A DNA stretch of 64,000 nucleotides, taken from assembly GCA_963849955.1 (NCBI GenBank), contig CAWKJU010000027.1, forward strand, positions 186,001 through 250,000, read 5' to 3'. Positions within the stretch are counted from its first letter, which is position 1, and each line of letters starts with the position of its first letter. The position numbers and the translations under genes are program-made. The DNA comes from CAWFGW01 sp963849955 (lineage in GTDB: Bacteria; Bacteroidota; Bacteroidia; Cytophagales; JAAEPT01). The notes below the pieces were generated by a model. It was not told where the DNA came from and did not search any database. It saw only the letters and a list, made by a program, of their open reading frames with translations. Positions 16,344 to 27,500 of this stretch are shown in pieces.

Positions 16344-17237
16344 TTATATTTTATCAAGGACAAATGCAATTTGCACAATCGGTAAATATAAAAAAGAGCC
16401 AAACATCATCCATTTAGCAGCCTTGGTATCACATTTTTTCATGAGATAGAAAGTTTGCATTAGGAACAGAATGCCAGCAATAGTCACAATAATTCCTGAA
16501 GTAATTCCTGTTAAACCAATGTACATTGGTAATAAGCTAATCGGAATTAAAAACAAGGTGTAAATCATAATATTAAAAGCGGTATTCAAGTCTCTTCCGT
16601 TCGATGAAGGTAAAAGTTTAAATCCTGCTTTGGCGTAATCTTCAAATGCTACCCATGCAATTGCCCAGAAATGAGGGAATTGCCAAATAAATTGGATTCC
16701 AAAGAGTATTAATGCTTCCGTAGTAATGCCATTAGAAACAGCTACCCAACCAATCATTGGAGGAAGTGCTCCTGGAATTGCTCCTACAAAGACAGCAATA
16801 GGTCCTACACGTTTTAAAGGGGTATATACAAATGCATATAATATTAAAGATAAGAGCGACAGTAAAGCTGTCAACAAATTGAAATGAATAAAATGAATCG
16901 AAACACCTATTACACCTAACACAAACGAAAAGATAGCCGCTTCAGAATTAGACAATCTTCCTGTAGGTAAAGGTCTACCCATAGTTCGTTTCATCATCTT
17001 ATCATAATCAACTTCTTTGATTTGATTAATGATGTTTGCTGAACCGGTGACCATGAAACCACCTAATAAAAACAAAGCAAAGTCAAGGTAATTGACTCGT
17101 TGAGAAGCTAACAAATATGCCATACCGCCAGAAAAAGTAACCAACAGCGATAGACGCATCTTTAACAACTCAGTATATGCTCTGAGTTTTTGAGATAGAT
17201 CCAACGATAAGGTAGTATTTTCAGTGTTTGTAAGCAC
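16344..17237 (-). CDS. ctaB: Protohaem IX farnesyltransferase (haem O synthase)
   Basis: 297-residue UbiA-family membrane enzyme that attaches farnesyl to haem b, giving haem O for the oxidase. The first aspartate motif is NIINQIKEVDYDKMMKRT (near residue 88-105). The second region, PHFWAIAWVAFEDYAKAGFK, is diagnostic of haem O synthases. The start is a GTG at 17235-17237; no suitable ATG precedes the first helix. It lies between ctaD (20 bases) and the subunit III paralogue (4 bases). A haem A synthase (ctaA) is not in this block. Confidence 0.93.
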   Translation of the reverse strand: MLTNTENTTLSLDLSQKLRAYTELLKMRLSLLVTFSGGMAYLLASQRVNYLDFALFLLGGFMVTGSANIINQIKEVDYDKMMKRTMGRPLPTGRLSNSEAAIFSFVLGVIGVSIHFIHFNLLTALLSLLSLILYAFVYTPLKRVGPIAVFVGAIPGALPPMIGWVAVSNGITTEALILFGIQFIWQFPHFWAIAWVAFEDYAKAGFKLLPSSNGRDLNTAFNIMIYTLFLIPISLLPMYIGLTGITSGIIVTIAGILFLMQTFYLMKKCDTKAAKWMMFGSFLYLPIVQIAFVLDKI

Positions 17238-17257
17238 GACTTAACTTTCTGTTTTAA

Positions 17258-19090
17258 TTAAACTTTCTCGTGAGGTAAATTTGACTCAGGAGTTTCAGAC
17301 AAAGGAATGTTTTGTGGAATGAAATCAGCTGTAGCACCCGGCTTACTGAAATCATATGGCCAACGGTGAACTTCAGGTATTGCGCCAGGCCAGTTACCAT
17401 GCCCAGGAACGCGTGGTGTAGTCCACTCTAATGTAGTTGAACCCCATGGGTTTTGAGGAGCAATTCGACCTTTAAACATGCTATAAAAGAAGTTAAAAGC
17501 AAAGATTAGCTGTGCTGAAAACGTTACAAATGCAGCAACAGAAATCAAGACATTTATATCACTTAAGATGTTAAACGTTTCAAAACCACTGAAAGAATAA
17601 TATCTTCTAGGGAAACCTGCAATACCAATGTAATGCATAGGGAAAAACACCATATAAACACCAATGAATGTTAACCAGAAGTGGATAGTACCTAATCGAG
17701 CATCCATCATTCTACCAAACATTTTTGGAAACCAATGATAAACTCCAGCCATCATACCAAAGAAGGACGCTGCACCCATTACGAGGTGAAAGTGAGCCAC
17801 AACATAATAGGTGTCATGTAATTGAATATCCAAGGATGAGTTACCTAAGATAATACCAGTCACACCACCAGAAATGAACAAAGAAACCAAACCGATCGAG
17901 AACATCATCCCAGGAGTGAATACGATATTACCTTTCCAGAGGGTTGTAATATAATTAAATGCTTTCACTGCTGATGGCACAGCGATAATCAAGGTCAAAA
18001 ACATAAAGATTGAGCCCAAAAATGGATTCATACCCGACACGAACATGTGGTGAGCCCAAACGACAAATGAAAGGAATCCAATACCGATCATTGAACCAAT
18101 CATCGCACGGTATCCAAAAATTGGCTTACGTGCATTCGTTGCTATTACTTCAGAAGTAATACCTAATGCTGGTAACAAAACGATGTAAACTTCAGGGTGA
18201 CCTAAGAACCAGAATAAGTGTTGGTATAAAACTGGACTACCACCTACTCTATCTAATGCTTCACCACCGATATAAATATCTGAAAGGTAAAAACTAGTGC
18301 CAAAGCTTCTATCGAAGATTAACAATAAAGCTGCAGCAAATAATACTGGGAATGATAGCACCCCAATAATAGCCGTTAAGAAGAACGCCCAAATTGTTAA
18401 AGGCAAACGACCAAATGTCATTCCTTTTGTTCGTAAGTTAATTACGGTCGCAATGTAGTTGACCCCACCTAATAATGAAGAGACAATAAACAAAGCCATT
18501 GCACTTAACCATAATGTCATTCCTACCCCTGAACCAGGCATAGCTTGTGGTAAAGCACTTAATGGTGGATAAACCACCCAACCACCAGAAGCTGGACCAG
18601 TTTCTTTGAATATGGAAATGAACATAATTACACCAGCTGCAAAGAAAAACCAATACGACAACATGTTCATAAACCCCGATGCCATATCACGAGCTCCAAT
18701 TTGAAGAGGAATTAAGAAGTTACTAAAAGTACCACTTAAACCAGCTGTAAGTACAAAGAATACCATAATGGTACCATGCATTGTGACTAGAGCCATATAA
18801 AACCCTGGATCTAACTTACCACTTTCAAGAATCCAACCACCAAGAAGCGGTCTTAACCATGATAAGTCAGCTTCAGGAAACCCTAATTGAATCCGGAATA
18901 AAACAGACATACCTCCTCCGATAAAAGCCCATAATAAACCAGTAATTAAAAACTGCTTAGCAATGATCTTATGATCAAAACTGAAAATATATTGCTTAAT
19001 AAAACCTAAATTCTGTTGATCATCGTGATGATGTTCATGATGATCATCGTGACCTTCCACAACTTGATGTGCTACTGTAGATGTTGACAT
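17258..19090 (-). CDS. ctaD: Cytochrome c oxidase subunit I
   Basis: Catalytic subunit of the haem-copper oxidase that reduces oxygen and pumps protons; 610 residues with 12 core helices. The haem and copper ligands are all present: H105 (TMHGTIMVF) and H435 for low-spin haem a, H298 with cross-linked Y302 (GHPEVY), H347-H348 (AHHMF) for CuB, and H433 for haem a3. The N terminus is strikingly histidine- and acid-rich (HDDHHEHHHDD, residues 14-24), which could bind metal. Gene order ctaC-ctaD-ctaB. Confidence 0.97.
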   Translation of the reverse strand: MSTSTVAHQVVEGHDDHHEHHHDDQQNLGFIKQYIFSFDHKIIAKQFLITGLLWAFIGGGMSVLFRIQLGFPEADLSWLRPLLGGWILESGKLDPGFYMALVTMHGTIMVFFVLTAGLSGTFSNFLIPLQIGARDMASGFMNMLSYWFFFAAGVIMFISIFKETGPASGGWVVYPPLSALPQAMPGSGVGMTLWLSAMALFIVSSLLGGVNYIATVINLRTKGMTFGRLPLTIWAFFLTAIIGVLSFPVLFAAALLLIFDRSFGTSFYLSDIYIGGEALDRVGGSPVLYQHLFWFLGHPEVYIVLLPALGITSEVIATNARKPIFGYRAMIGSMIGIGFLSFVVWAHHMFVSGMNPFLGSIFMFLTLIIAVPSAVKAFNYITTLWKGNIVFTPGMMFSIGLVSLFISGGVTGIILGNSSLDIQLHDTYYVVAHFHLVMGAASFFGMMAGVYHWFPKMFGRMMDARLGTIHFWLTFIGVYMVFFPMHYIGIAGFPRRYYSFSGFETFNILSDINVLISVAAFVTFSAQLIFAFNFFYSMFKGRIAPQNPWGSTTLEWTTPRVPGHGNWPGAIPEVHRWPYDFSKPGATADFIPQNIPLSETPESNLPHEKV

Positions 19091-19126
19091 TTATATATAG
19101 AATTTATTATCCTTAATGACTAATTA

Positions 19127-20392
19127 TTATTTTTTTTCTGAATGACCTGGTTTATCCTCACCATTCGCATCTTCAGAGATAACATGCTCACCATCCGAAT
19201 GTACTGCTAAAGAATCTTCAGTAATTACAACCGTGGACGTTGACATCGTTGAATCAGAGACTGATGTATCTGCTTGCATTTCATCAGCTTTATCCTCACT
19301 TGGGTATCGATTTAACAACTTATTTACAGCCACTTTATCGCTTCCCAATGTTTCTATCACGTAATCTTTGTTATCTACAACCCAAGCTGTTTGTTGAGAC
19401 AACCACTTCTTGTAGTTCTCTTCTGTTTCAACGACAATAACATACCGCATGTTGAAGTGTGATTTACCACACATTTCGGCACAAGCGATTTCGTAATCAA
19501 AAGTTTTCCATAATGCCTCACCATCATCACCTAATTCTTGATATCTAGGGCTTGCTGATAACTCACTACGCATTTCTTCTGTAGTTTTTGTAGGAGTAAA
19601 ATAAAATTGTGTTGGCATGCCTGGTACAGCATCCATTTTTAACCTAAAGTGAGGTGCGTAAACACTATGTAATACATCTTTAGATCTGATTCTAAACAAC
19701 ACATTTCTGCCTACTGGAACATGAATTTCTTGGGGTGCAAAATCATCCCATACATTTTCGTCTGTCACATCAAATCCAAAATAATTGATATCATCAATCA
19801 TTCTGAAATTATGCGAACCAAGTTTTCCATCGGGTCCAGGATATCTAGCTCTCCAAGCAAACTGCTGTCCGACTATTTCTAATTCTACCCTTGAAGGATC
19901 ATATTTTCTGTCTGGAACATCTGTAATGTTGCTCCATGCTTTCCAGCCTTGAAAAACTAAAAGCGTTAACACAATAGCAGGAATAATTGTCCAAATAAAT
20001 TCTAAGTTATGATTTTCAGGGAAATATGCAGCCTTTCTTTCCTTATTGTATCGGTATTTAAAAGCAAAACCAAACAACAATATCTGTGTTATAACAAATA
20101 CAAATACAATTATCCATGTGGTAATCCAAAAAAGATTATCGGTGATCTTACCATGAATAGAAACCGCTTCAGGTAAATTATAATCTTCAAAATACTTAAA
20201 TGAAAAGTAAAAGAAGCCTAATAATCCCGTAACAAGAAACACGACAAACATCGATGCATTGAATCGGTTTGTCAACCCATCCTTATTATCCTGAGATCCC
20301 CTCAAAATGCCTACTAGTCCTTGAATTCTGAAAAACAGAATTAGAATAACAAGAATCAATACTGCTGCTACTCCTAATATTGCGTTAATCAT
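19127..20392 (-). CDS. ctaC: Cytochrome c oxidase subunit II with CuA site
   Basis: 421 residues. The CuA ligands are all visible: H242 (DVLHSVYAPHF), C304, E306, C308, H312 and M315 (CAEMCGKSHFNM). Four hydrophobic helices (about 3-23, 48-68, 88-112, 133-150) instead of the usual two suggest an extra N-terminal hairpin. Reported Bacteroidota complex III-oxidase supercomplexes have modified oxidase subunits, and this may be the docking element. The C-terminal 70 residues are a Ser/Thr/Glu-rich disordered tail. No cytochrome c domain is fused, so electrons must come from ActE/ActA or a soluble cytochrome. Confidence 0.94.
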   Translation of the reverse strand: MINAILGVAAVLILVILILFFRIQGLVGILRGSQDNKDGLTNRFNASMFVVFLVTGLLGFFYFSFKYFEDYNLPEAVSIHGKITDNLFWITTWIIVFVFVITQILLFGFAFKYRYNKERKAAYFPENHNLEFIWTIIPAIVLTLLVFQGWKAWSNITDVPDRKYDPSRVELEIVGQQFAWRARYPGPDGKLGSHNFRMIDDINYFGFDVTDENVWDDFAPQEIHVPVGRNVLFRIRSKDVLHSVYAPHFRLKMDAVPGMPTQFYFTPTKTTEEMRSELSASPRYQELGDDGEALWKTFDYEIACAEMCGKSHFNMRYVIVVETEENYKKWLSQQTAWVVDNKDYVIETLGSDKVAVNKLLNRYPSEDKADEMQADTSVSDSTMSTSTVVITEDSLAVHSDGEHVISEDANGEDKPGHSEKK

Positions 20393-20448
20393 TTTGTCTT
20401 ACTATTTAAATTTGTTTAAATCTCTTGCAATTAACCGTTAACCACCAA

Positions 20449-21837
20449 CTACGTGTGATGGTTTATACTTTCTTGTAACATCGGGTGATTCTTAGGAATC
20501 AATGGTGCTTTAGACAAGAAGTGTAATACTACATAAAGAAATATGCCTGCAAAGATTAAGGTAGTTCCCAGTTCAACAAACAACATCCCCAAGTTTAGTC
20601 CACCATGTACTCCCAAAGTACCAGGTGTAACCATTAAGTAAAAATCAATCCAGTGTCCAAACAAGATCACAAATGAACCTACTTTCAGAATTGTAGCAGT
20701 TCTTTTAGCCTCTCTTGTCATGAAATACAAGAATGGAAACAGGAAGTTGATAATCAAATTCAATACTACCAAAGGCATATAGTTACCGTTATTGTTAAAG
20801 AATCGTTCAACAAACCATACACTTTCTTCAGGAATGTTGGCATACCAGTAAAGAATAAACTGTGAGAACCATAAATAAGTCCAGAAAATACTAAAACCAA
20901 ATACATAAGTACCTAAATCATGTAAATGTTCGTCATTTACAATCGATAAATAACCAGCTTCCTTCAAATAAATTACTAAGAGAGTGATAACACACATACC
21001 TGAAACCAGCCAGCTAGCAAATGTATACCATCCAAATAAAGTACTAAACCAGTGTGTATCTATTGACATCACTAAATCCCAAGCACCAGTTGAAGTAGTA
21101 ATACCGAATATCCAAACAAACAAACCAGACCAAGTTACCATTTTTTGGTGGTTCTCATCCCCTCCTACTTCATCTTCTAACAAAGAAGCTTTTCTTATCA
21201 TAAAGAAGACACCAAACCATGCTACAAAATAAAAGATTAGTCGTGCAAGGAAAAAACCTTGACCTAACCACCAACTTTTACCTGCAATTACATGATCATA
21301 ATTAGCACTACCTTCGGTCATAATACCTTCATGAGTCCAATGAAAGATGTCATGTTTAAACAAAACATACATAAGGATAGTTATGACACCTGCAACAGGA
21401 ATATAATAACCAAAAGCCTCTAAAACTCTTTTGAAAGCAGCATTCCAACCTGCCCAAGCAATGTAATTCACTGTTAAAAAGAAAATACCAATAATTGCTA
21501 TTCCTAAAAACCAAACATTATTAAGCCATGCATTAATTACTAATCGTTTAGACCAGTGATATCCGTGATGATCAGCATCTAAATGTTCTGAGTGTCCTTC
21601 GTTAACGTCATCGGTATAACCTTCACTAGCTAATAACTTCGAGGTATCAATCACAGCTCCATGATGTTCACTACCATGTTCGCTTGTGGGAGCTGGATCA
21701 AACCAACCTTGACTTAATCCAAAAGCACCAAACGCTAGCAAGGCAACGCCTACTATAATGGTTGTAATCAACCTACGTTGAGCAGTCGAAGTCAACACAA
21801 ATTTTTCGTCTAGATTTATATTCTTTGCAGCAGCCAT
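20449..21837 (-). CDS. actF: Alternative complex III subunit ActF (second NrfD-like quinol subunit)
   Basis: 462-residue integral membrane protein with about ten helices, of the NrfD/PsrC family. It is one of the two homologous membrane subunits of the quinol:cytochrome c oxidoreductase. A hydrophilic loop of about 55 residues rich in His and Glu follows the first helix. WSKRLVINAWLNNVWFLGIA and the later ILYWYANIPEESVWFVERF fit ActF. In the Flavobacterium structure ActC, not ActF, is thought to oxidise quinol, so ActF may be structural or take part in proton movement. It is followed 56 bases later by ctaC, linking complex III and oxidase genes. Confidence 0.92.
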   Translation of the reverse strand: MAAAKNINLDEKFVLTSTAQRRLITTIIVGVALLAFGAFGLSQGWFDPAPTSEHGSEHHGAVIDTSKLLASEGYTDDVNEGHSEHLDADHHGYHWSKRLVINAWLNNVWFLGIAIIGIFFLTVNYIAWAGWNAAFKRVLEAFGYYIPVAGVITILMYVLFKHDIFHWTHEGIMTEGSANYDHVIAGKSWWLGQGFFLARLIFYFVAWFGVFFMIRKASLLEDEVGGDENHQKMVTWSGLFVWIFGITTSTGAWDLVMSIDTHWFSTLFGWYTFASWLVSGMCVITLLVIYLKEAGYLSIVNDEHLHDLGTYVFGFSIFWTYLWFSQFILYWYANIPEESVWFVERFFNNNGNYMPLVVLNLIINFLFPFLYFMTREAKRTATILKVGSFVILFGHWIDFYLMVTPGTLGVHGGLNLGMLFVELGTTLIFAGIFLYVVLHFLSKAPLIPKNHPMLQESINHHT

Positions 21838-21861
21838 CTTAATAAGTATCTATCTAAAGAA

Positions 21862-22599
21862 TTATTTTTTTTGTAATGTTTGAACATAGGTTGCAATCTT
21901 CCATCGCTCTAACTGAGTAAGTTGAGAAGCGTGTGCCCCCATTGAGTTTTTTCCGTAAGTAATTACGTGAAACACATGTCCAATAGTCATATCTTTTTTA
22001 GCAGGACTATTATAGGCAGGAACACCACCAAACTTTTCACCTACTTTACCTGGTTGGAAATCACCGTCTTTATTCATCACACCATTGCCGTGGCAATGGG
22101 AACAATATCGTTGGTATAATACTTCACCTTCAGCCAAATCAAAATTTGGAGATGTTGCTGAATCACCTTTTGAAGCCGCATACACATTACCGTTCATATC
22201 TAATGCAGGAACTAAATTTTCAGCTAAATCAATTTGGTCGCTTTTTAATCGATAAGGAAGTTCACCTCTAGAAATAGTGTTTTTAGCTGGAGTACGCATG
22301 TTCATTCCATACTCATTGTAATAATTCGAGTTATAAAACTCTCCATGAGCATCAACGGTGTCATAATCACTAATACCACCACCTACATTTATCCAAGGAA
22401 AATAAGCCTCACCTGCGGATCGGTCTTTAACCTGTGACATCGGATCATATGGCTCAGAATGGTACATCTGAGGTGCATATTCAACCCCTGTTGATTTAGT
22501 CAGATTATCTACGTCCGCTTTCTGTGTTGGATCATAACACGACACGAGTGATATTGCAGAAAAAGCGACTAAGGCTATATATGTTATGCTTCTTGACAT
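21862..22599 (-). CDS. actE: Alternative complex III monohaem cytochrome c lipoprotein ActE
   Basis: 245 residues from ATG 22597-22599. Lipoprotein signal with lipobox SLVSC (C21 lipidated), then a periplasmic domain with the haem site C166-SHC-H170 and a later Met candidate in GKNSMGAHASQ. ActE carries electrons from ActA towards the oxidase CuA site. A longer frame from 22647 adds 16 residues (MQWRLTKRILTNNSVK) that overlap actD and precede the lipobox, so the shorter start is preferred. It lies between actD (10 bases) and actF (24 bases). Confidence 0.92.
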   Translation of the reverse strand: MSRSITYIALVAFSAISLVSCYDPTQKADVDNLTKSTGVEYAPQMYHSEPYDPMSQVKDRSAGEAYFPWINVGGGISDYDTVDAHGEFYNSNYYNEYGMNMRTPAKNTISRGELPYRLKSDQIDLAENLVPALDMNGNVYAASKGDSATSPNFDLAEGEVLYQRYCSHCHGNGVMNKDGDFQPGKVGEKFGGVPAYNSPAKKDMTIGHVFHVITYGKNSMGAHASQLTQLERWKIATYVQTLQKK

Positions 22600-22609
22600 C
22601 TTTACTGAA

Positions 22610-23143
22610 TTATTCGTCAAAATTCTTTTTGTTAATCTCCACTGCACCTGCAGCCGTTAAAATCGAAGAAATTTCTTCTACTGTTTTGGTGTTCATAGCC
22701 AAATCTACAGCCATGATAAATTTATCATCCGTACTTCTTCTATCGAAAACTGGAGGGTCAATTTTATGAGGTTTCAAGTCACTGATAACTAAAAACGTTG
22801 CTACCATACCTAATGCAGAAAGTAAAACTGAAAGCTCAAATGTAATCGGTACAAAGTCAGGATATGCAAAGAATGGTTTACCACCAATAATCATTGGCCA
22901 ATCAACCACCATTATCCCCACTTGTAGCGTTATTGCTAACGTCATTCCTGTCATAGCAAATAAGAATGCTACGATAGGCAATCGAGATCGCTTGTAACCC
23001 AACACATCCTCTAAACCGTGTACGGGAAATGGTGTATATACCTCATGAATATTTACACCAGTTGCTTTAACTTGAGGTACTCCCTTCATGAGCACATCAT
23101 CATCGTCAAATACACCAACTATGAAATTTTTACCTGCGTCCAT
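22610..23143 (-). CDS. actD: Alternative complex III subunit ActD (DUF3341)
   Basis: 177-residue membrane subunit with two helices (about 55-80 and 98-118) and a soluble N-terminal region containing GVNIHEVYTPFPVHGLED, a signature of DUF3341. The segment VVDWPMIIGGKPFFAYPDFVP joins the helices. It has no cofactors and packs against ActC in known structures. It begins one base after actC ends, so the two are almost certainly co-translated. Confidence 0.93.
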   Translation of the reverse strand: MDAGKNFIVGVFDDDDVLMKGVPQVKATGVNIHEVYTPFPVHGLEDVLGYKRSRLPIVAFLFAMTGMTLAITLQVGIMVVDWPMIIGGKPFFAYPDFVPITFELSVLLSALGMVATFLVISDLKPHKIDPPVFDRRSTDDKFIMAVDLAMNTKTVEEISSILTAAGAVEINKKNFDE

Positions 23144-23144
23144 A

Positions 23145-24509
23145 TTATTTTTTATCAGAAGACGATTTTAAAACACTTTTTACTTCAGCCATGTTGATCA
23201 CTGGGAAAAACTTAGCAAACAAGAAGAATAGAGTGAAAAACAAACCAAAGGTGAATAAATAAGTACCCATATCTACCATTGTTGGTGTAAAGTAAGACCA
23301 AGAAGATGGTAAATAATCTCTATGTAAAGAAGTTACAATAATTACAAAACGCTCAAACCACATCCCGATATTTACTACTATTGACAACACAAAAGTGAAA
23401 GCAATATTTGTTCTTAACTTTTTAATCCAGAAGAATTGTGGTGAAAGCACGTTACATGACATCATAATCCAATATGCCCAAGCATAAGGTCCAGTAGCTC
23501 TATTAATGAAACAATAGGCTTCGTACTCTACTCCTGAATATGCCGCCATGAAGAACTCGGTGATGTAAGCAATACCAACAATAGAACCTGTAGTACAAAT
23601 TACTTTGTTCATGGATTCAATGTGGTTGATAGTAATATAATCTTCCAACTTAAAAGTTACACGAGTAACCAACATCAAGGTTAACACCATCGCAAAACCT
23701 GAGAAGATAGCTCCTGCCACGAAATATGGAGGGAAAATGGTGGTATGCCAACCTGGAATTACTGAAGTAGCAAAGTCAAAGGATACAATGGTATGTACCG
23801 ATAGTACTAAGGGAGTACATAAACCAGCTAATACTAAAGAAAGGGATTCATATCGTTGCCAGGTTCTTGCTGCTCCATCCCATCCAAAACTTAAAGCACC
23901 ATAAATAACTCGAGAAATTGAACCATCTTTCGCTCGATCTCTTACAGTTGCAAAATCAGGGATTAAACCGATGTACCAGAAAACTAAGGATACTGTGAAG
24001 TAAGTACTAATTGCAAATACATCCCAAAGTAATGGCGAGTTAAAGTTTACCCATAAAGAACCAAACGCGTTTGGTAATGGTAAAGCCCAATAAAAACCTA
24101 ACCAAGGACGCCCCATGTGCATTACTGGAAATAACAAAGCACAAATTACTGCGAAGATAGTCATTGCCTCTGCAGCACGGTTAATACTTGTTCTCCACTT
24201 TTGACGGAACAATAACAACACCGCAGAAATCAATGTTCCCGCGTGACCGATACCAACCCACCATACGAAGTTAGTGATATCCCATGCCCAGCCAACTGAT
24301 TTTTCTAGTCCCCACTCTCCTATACCGTAGAAGAACAGTCTGAAAAGGCAGTATCCACCAATTGCTAACGCAGTCAAAGCGGCTCCTAAAGCCAAAGCCC
24401 AACGCATATTTGGCGCAGCTTCTACCTGACGACATACATCTTGTGTAATGTCATGATAAGATTTACCTCCGGTAACTAAAGGCGGTCTTACGTGTGAAGT
24501 AACTTGCAT
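23145..24509 (-). CDS. actC: Alternative complex III subunit ActC (NrfD-like quinol subunit)
   Basis: 454 residues with about ten helices, NrfD/PsrC family. This is the subunit thought to oxidise menaquinol near the iron-sulfur clusters of ActB. Conserved segments include VWWVGIGHAGTLISAVLLLFRQ, MHMGRPWLGFYWALPLPN and SVHTIVSFDFATSVIPGWHTTIFPPYFVAGA. Lies 21 bases after actB and one base before actD. Confidence 0.94.
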   Translation of the reverse strand: MQVTSHVRPPLVTGGKSYHDITQDVCRQVEAAPNMRWALALGAALTALAIGGYCLFRLFFYGIGEWGLEKSVGWAWDITNFVWWVGIGHAGTLISAVLLLFRQKWRTSINRAAEAMTIFAVICALLFPVMHMGRPWLGFYWALPLPNAFGSLWVNFNSPLLWDVFAISTYFTVSLVFWYIGLIPDFATVRDRAKDGSISRVIYGALSFGWDGAARTWQRYESLSLVLAGLCTPLVLSVHTIVSFDFATSVIPGWHTTIFPPYFVAGAIFSGFAMVLTLMLVTRVTFKLEDYITINHIESMNKVICTTGSIVGIAYITEFFMAAYSGVEYEAYCFINRATGPYAWAYWIMMSCNVLSPQFFWIKKLRTNIAFTFVLSIVVNIGMWFERFVIIVTSLHRDYLPSSWSYFTPTMVDMGTYLFTFGLFFTLFFLFAKFFPVINMAEVKSVLKSSSDKK

Positions 24510-24530
24510 ATCTAAACTATCTCTTTGTGA

Positions 24531-27500
24531 TTAAGCTTTATTTCTGATTTTAGTCAAATATGAAACATTTGGCTTCACATTTATCTCTTCAAGAACTTGG
24601 AAATTTCTATCCTTATTCTCTTCATTCATTGCTATACTGATTCTACTCTTTGGATCATTCATATCTCCGAATACAATTGCTTCGGTAGGACAAACTGAAG
24701 CACAAGCTGTAACAATCTCGCCATCTTCAAGTTTTCTACCTTCCGATTTTGCTTCTAATTTACCGGCTTGGATTCGTTGAACACACATAGAACATTTTTC
24801 CATAACACCTCTTGCACGAACTGTTACGTCAGGATTCAGAACCATTTTACCCAGGTCATCATTTGCCGGGTAGTTAACAGCACTAAATTCTCTTTCATCT
24901 ACTGCGTTATCGGAGTAATTGAACCAGTTAAATCTTCTTACTTTATAAGGACAGTTGTTAGCACAATATCTTGTACCAATACATCTGTTATAAGTCATCT
25001 GGTTTAATCCTTCTGTACTGTGTGTTGTTGCAGCAACCGGACATACTGTTTCACACGGAGCGTGATTACAGTGTTGACACATCATTGGTTGGAACACTAC
25101 TTCAGGATTATCTGCAGGAGTCTCTAACGCATCGTAGCCCCCATTTTTTGAAATGTCTTTAGCAACCAAGCGATCCTCTTCAGTTGTATAGGCATCTAAT
25201 TCCGCTTGAGAAGCGTAATAACGGTCAATTCTTAGCCAGTGCATATCGCGCTTTCTAAGTACTTCGTCTTTTCCTACTACTGGGACGTTGTTTTCTACAT
25301 GACAACTAATAGTACATGCACTACAACCAATACACGAGTTTAAGTCGATAACAAGACCCCAATGGTGATTAGGATAAGCATGATTTACAATCTCCTGATC
25401 AACACCCTTTTCTTCTAATGTCTGATATTCCTCTTTTGTTGTCGCTAAAGGTGCAGACCAGATATCAACTTCATCTGGCTTTTGCGCTCCTTTTGAAGTA
25501 TGAACTATCGGATAGTATCTACCAGCGTCATTATGTTTTTTGTATTCAGATAAGGTAGCCTCTTGCACAATCGCTCGTCCCATAATGGTGTGTTGCGTTT
25601 GTGTTTGTGCCAATTTATGTACTATACCTACTGAAGTAATAGTAACTCCTGTTGCTGTATAATTTACTGTGCCATTGAGGAAGTTAACAAAAGGATATGC
25701 ATTCGATCCAATTGCTAATTTACCCTCTGCATTGATTCCTGTTGGATTATGTATAAACGAGCCTGATTTACCAACTAAACGTTCTGTTACAACACCTGCT
25801 TTTTCTCTACCATAACCAAGAGCAATAGCCATTGTTCCTTGAGCTTGTCCTGGTTGAACTAATACTGGTAATTCAATTTTTGCAATCCCTGGCGCAACAA
25901 TTTTAACAACATCACCTTGTTTGTAGCCAAGCGATGTAGCGTCTGCTTGTGAAATAGCTACGTAGTTATCCCAACAAACTTTAGATATTGGATCGGGTAA
26001 TTCTTGCAACCAAACGTTGTTTGCTTGGTTACCTGACCCCATTGCTGTATTGGTATACAAGACTAACTCTAAGCCTTCTGAAGGTTTAAAGGTCTTAGCT
26101 ATTAAACTAGCAGCACCTGACAAATTAGTTGCTGTAGCATTATCTTCTCCTTCTATATCTTCTGTTAACTCATCATTTGAAACTGCAATTGTTTTTTTCG
26201 TTTCAAAAACACCTTTTTGAAGGGTTTTATCCCAGAAACTACCAAATAATAAGTCTGATGATTGTACGGTAAATAACTTCGACTCCCAAAAAGATCTTAA
26301 ATAATCATAATATGAAGTTGAGTTCCCACTCCAGGTCAATAAACTCTCTTGAGCAGGACGTAAATCTTTAAAGATTGGAGAAATAGTCGGTTGAATTAAC
26401 CCAAACTTACCCGCGTAAGCTTCTGTATCTCCCCAGGATTCATAAATATTTAAATCAGAACATAGATAATCAACCAATGCTGAGGTCTCATCTATTCTGT
26501 CATTAAGTGATATTTTCGTTTTAACTTTTGATAGTGCAGCCTCTAGTTGTTTTCCAATTACGGAGTCGTATACTGGATTAGCTCCATAAAAGATTATTGC
26601 ATCAACCTCACCTTTAGAAACTTCTACTAAAAGTTTCGCTAGAGCTGCATCATTACCTTGTTTGAAATTACAAGGAGTTGAAAAATCTAGCGTAGCACCT
26701 TCATTATTTAGTAACTTGTTAATTTCAGCAACAAATGTTTGCACAGAAACATCATTAGATCCAGATACAACTAAAGATGCTCCTCTATTTGCCCAAAGTG
26801 CATCTGCAGCTTTTGCTAAAGCAGGTTTTGTTGCTTTTAAAGTGGAGTTATATGTGCTAGCACCCGCTTTTTTCGCTAAAAGATTATATAACGAAACAAT
26901 ATAACCAGCTTCTTCAGAAGCTTTAATTGGTGTTCTATAATCAGCGTTCGATCCAGTTAAGGAAAGAGTCGTTTCAAATTGGTAATGAACAGACATGTCA
27001 GACACGCCTTTTTTCAACTTTCTATTCTGAACGTACTGACTTGAAAATTCAATTGGAGATAACCATGATGAAAGAAAATCAGCATTAAAACTCACAATTG
27101 CTTTTGCTTTATCAAATCGGAATGAAGGAATAACTCCTCCATTAGCTTGTCTTAATCCACTCATAGAAATCGGATCATATTGAACCAGTTTCGTAGAAGG
27201 ATAAGTAGTTTTAAAATCTTTTATCACCTCCTTTGTTGAGGGGGATAATATTGTTTTTGATACTATTCTAATGTTATTAGCCGACTGTAAAGCAGCTTTA
27301 ATTTCTGAATCGGCATTTGATTTCGAAATTGGTTCAAATTGACCTTCTTTAGAGACTTTATGAAACTTTTGTAATCTCGAGATATCATACAAATTCAGAA
27401 TAGAAGCTGAAACTTGTGCATTCAACCCTTTACCAGTAATGGAAGAAAGCTGATTGCCTTCTAAATGAATAGGACGACCTTCTCTTGTCTTGATTAAAAG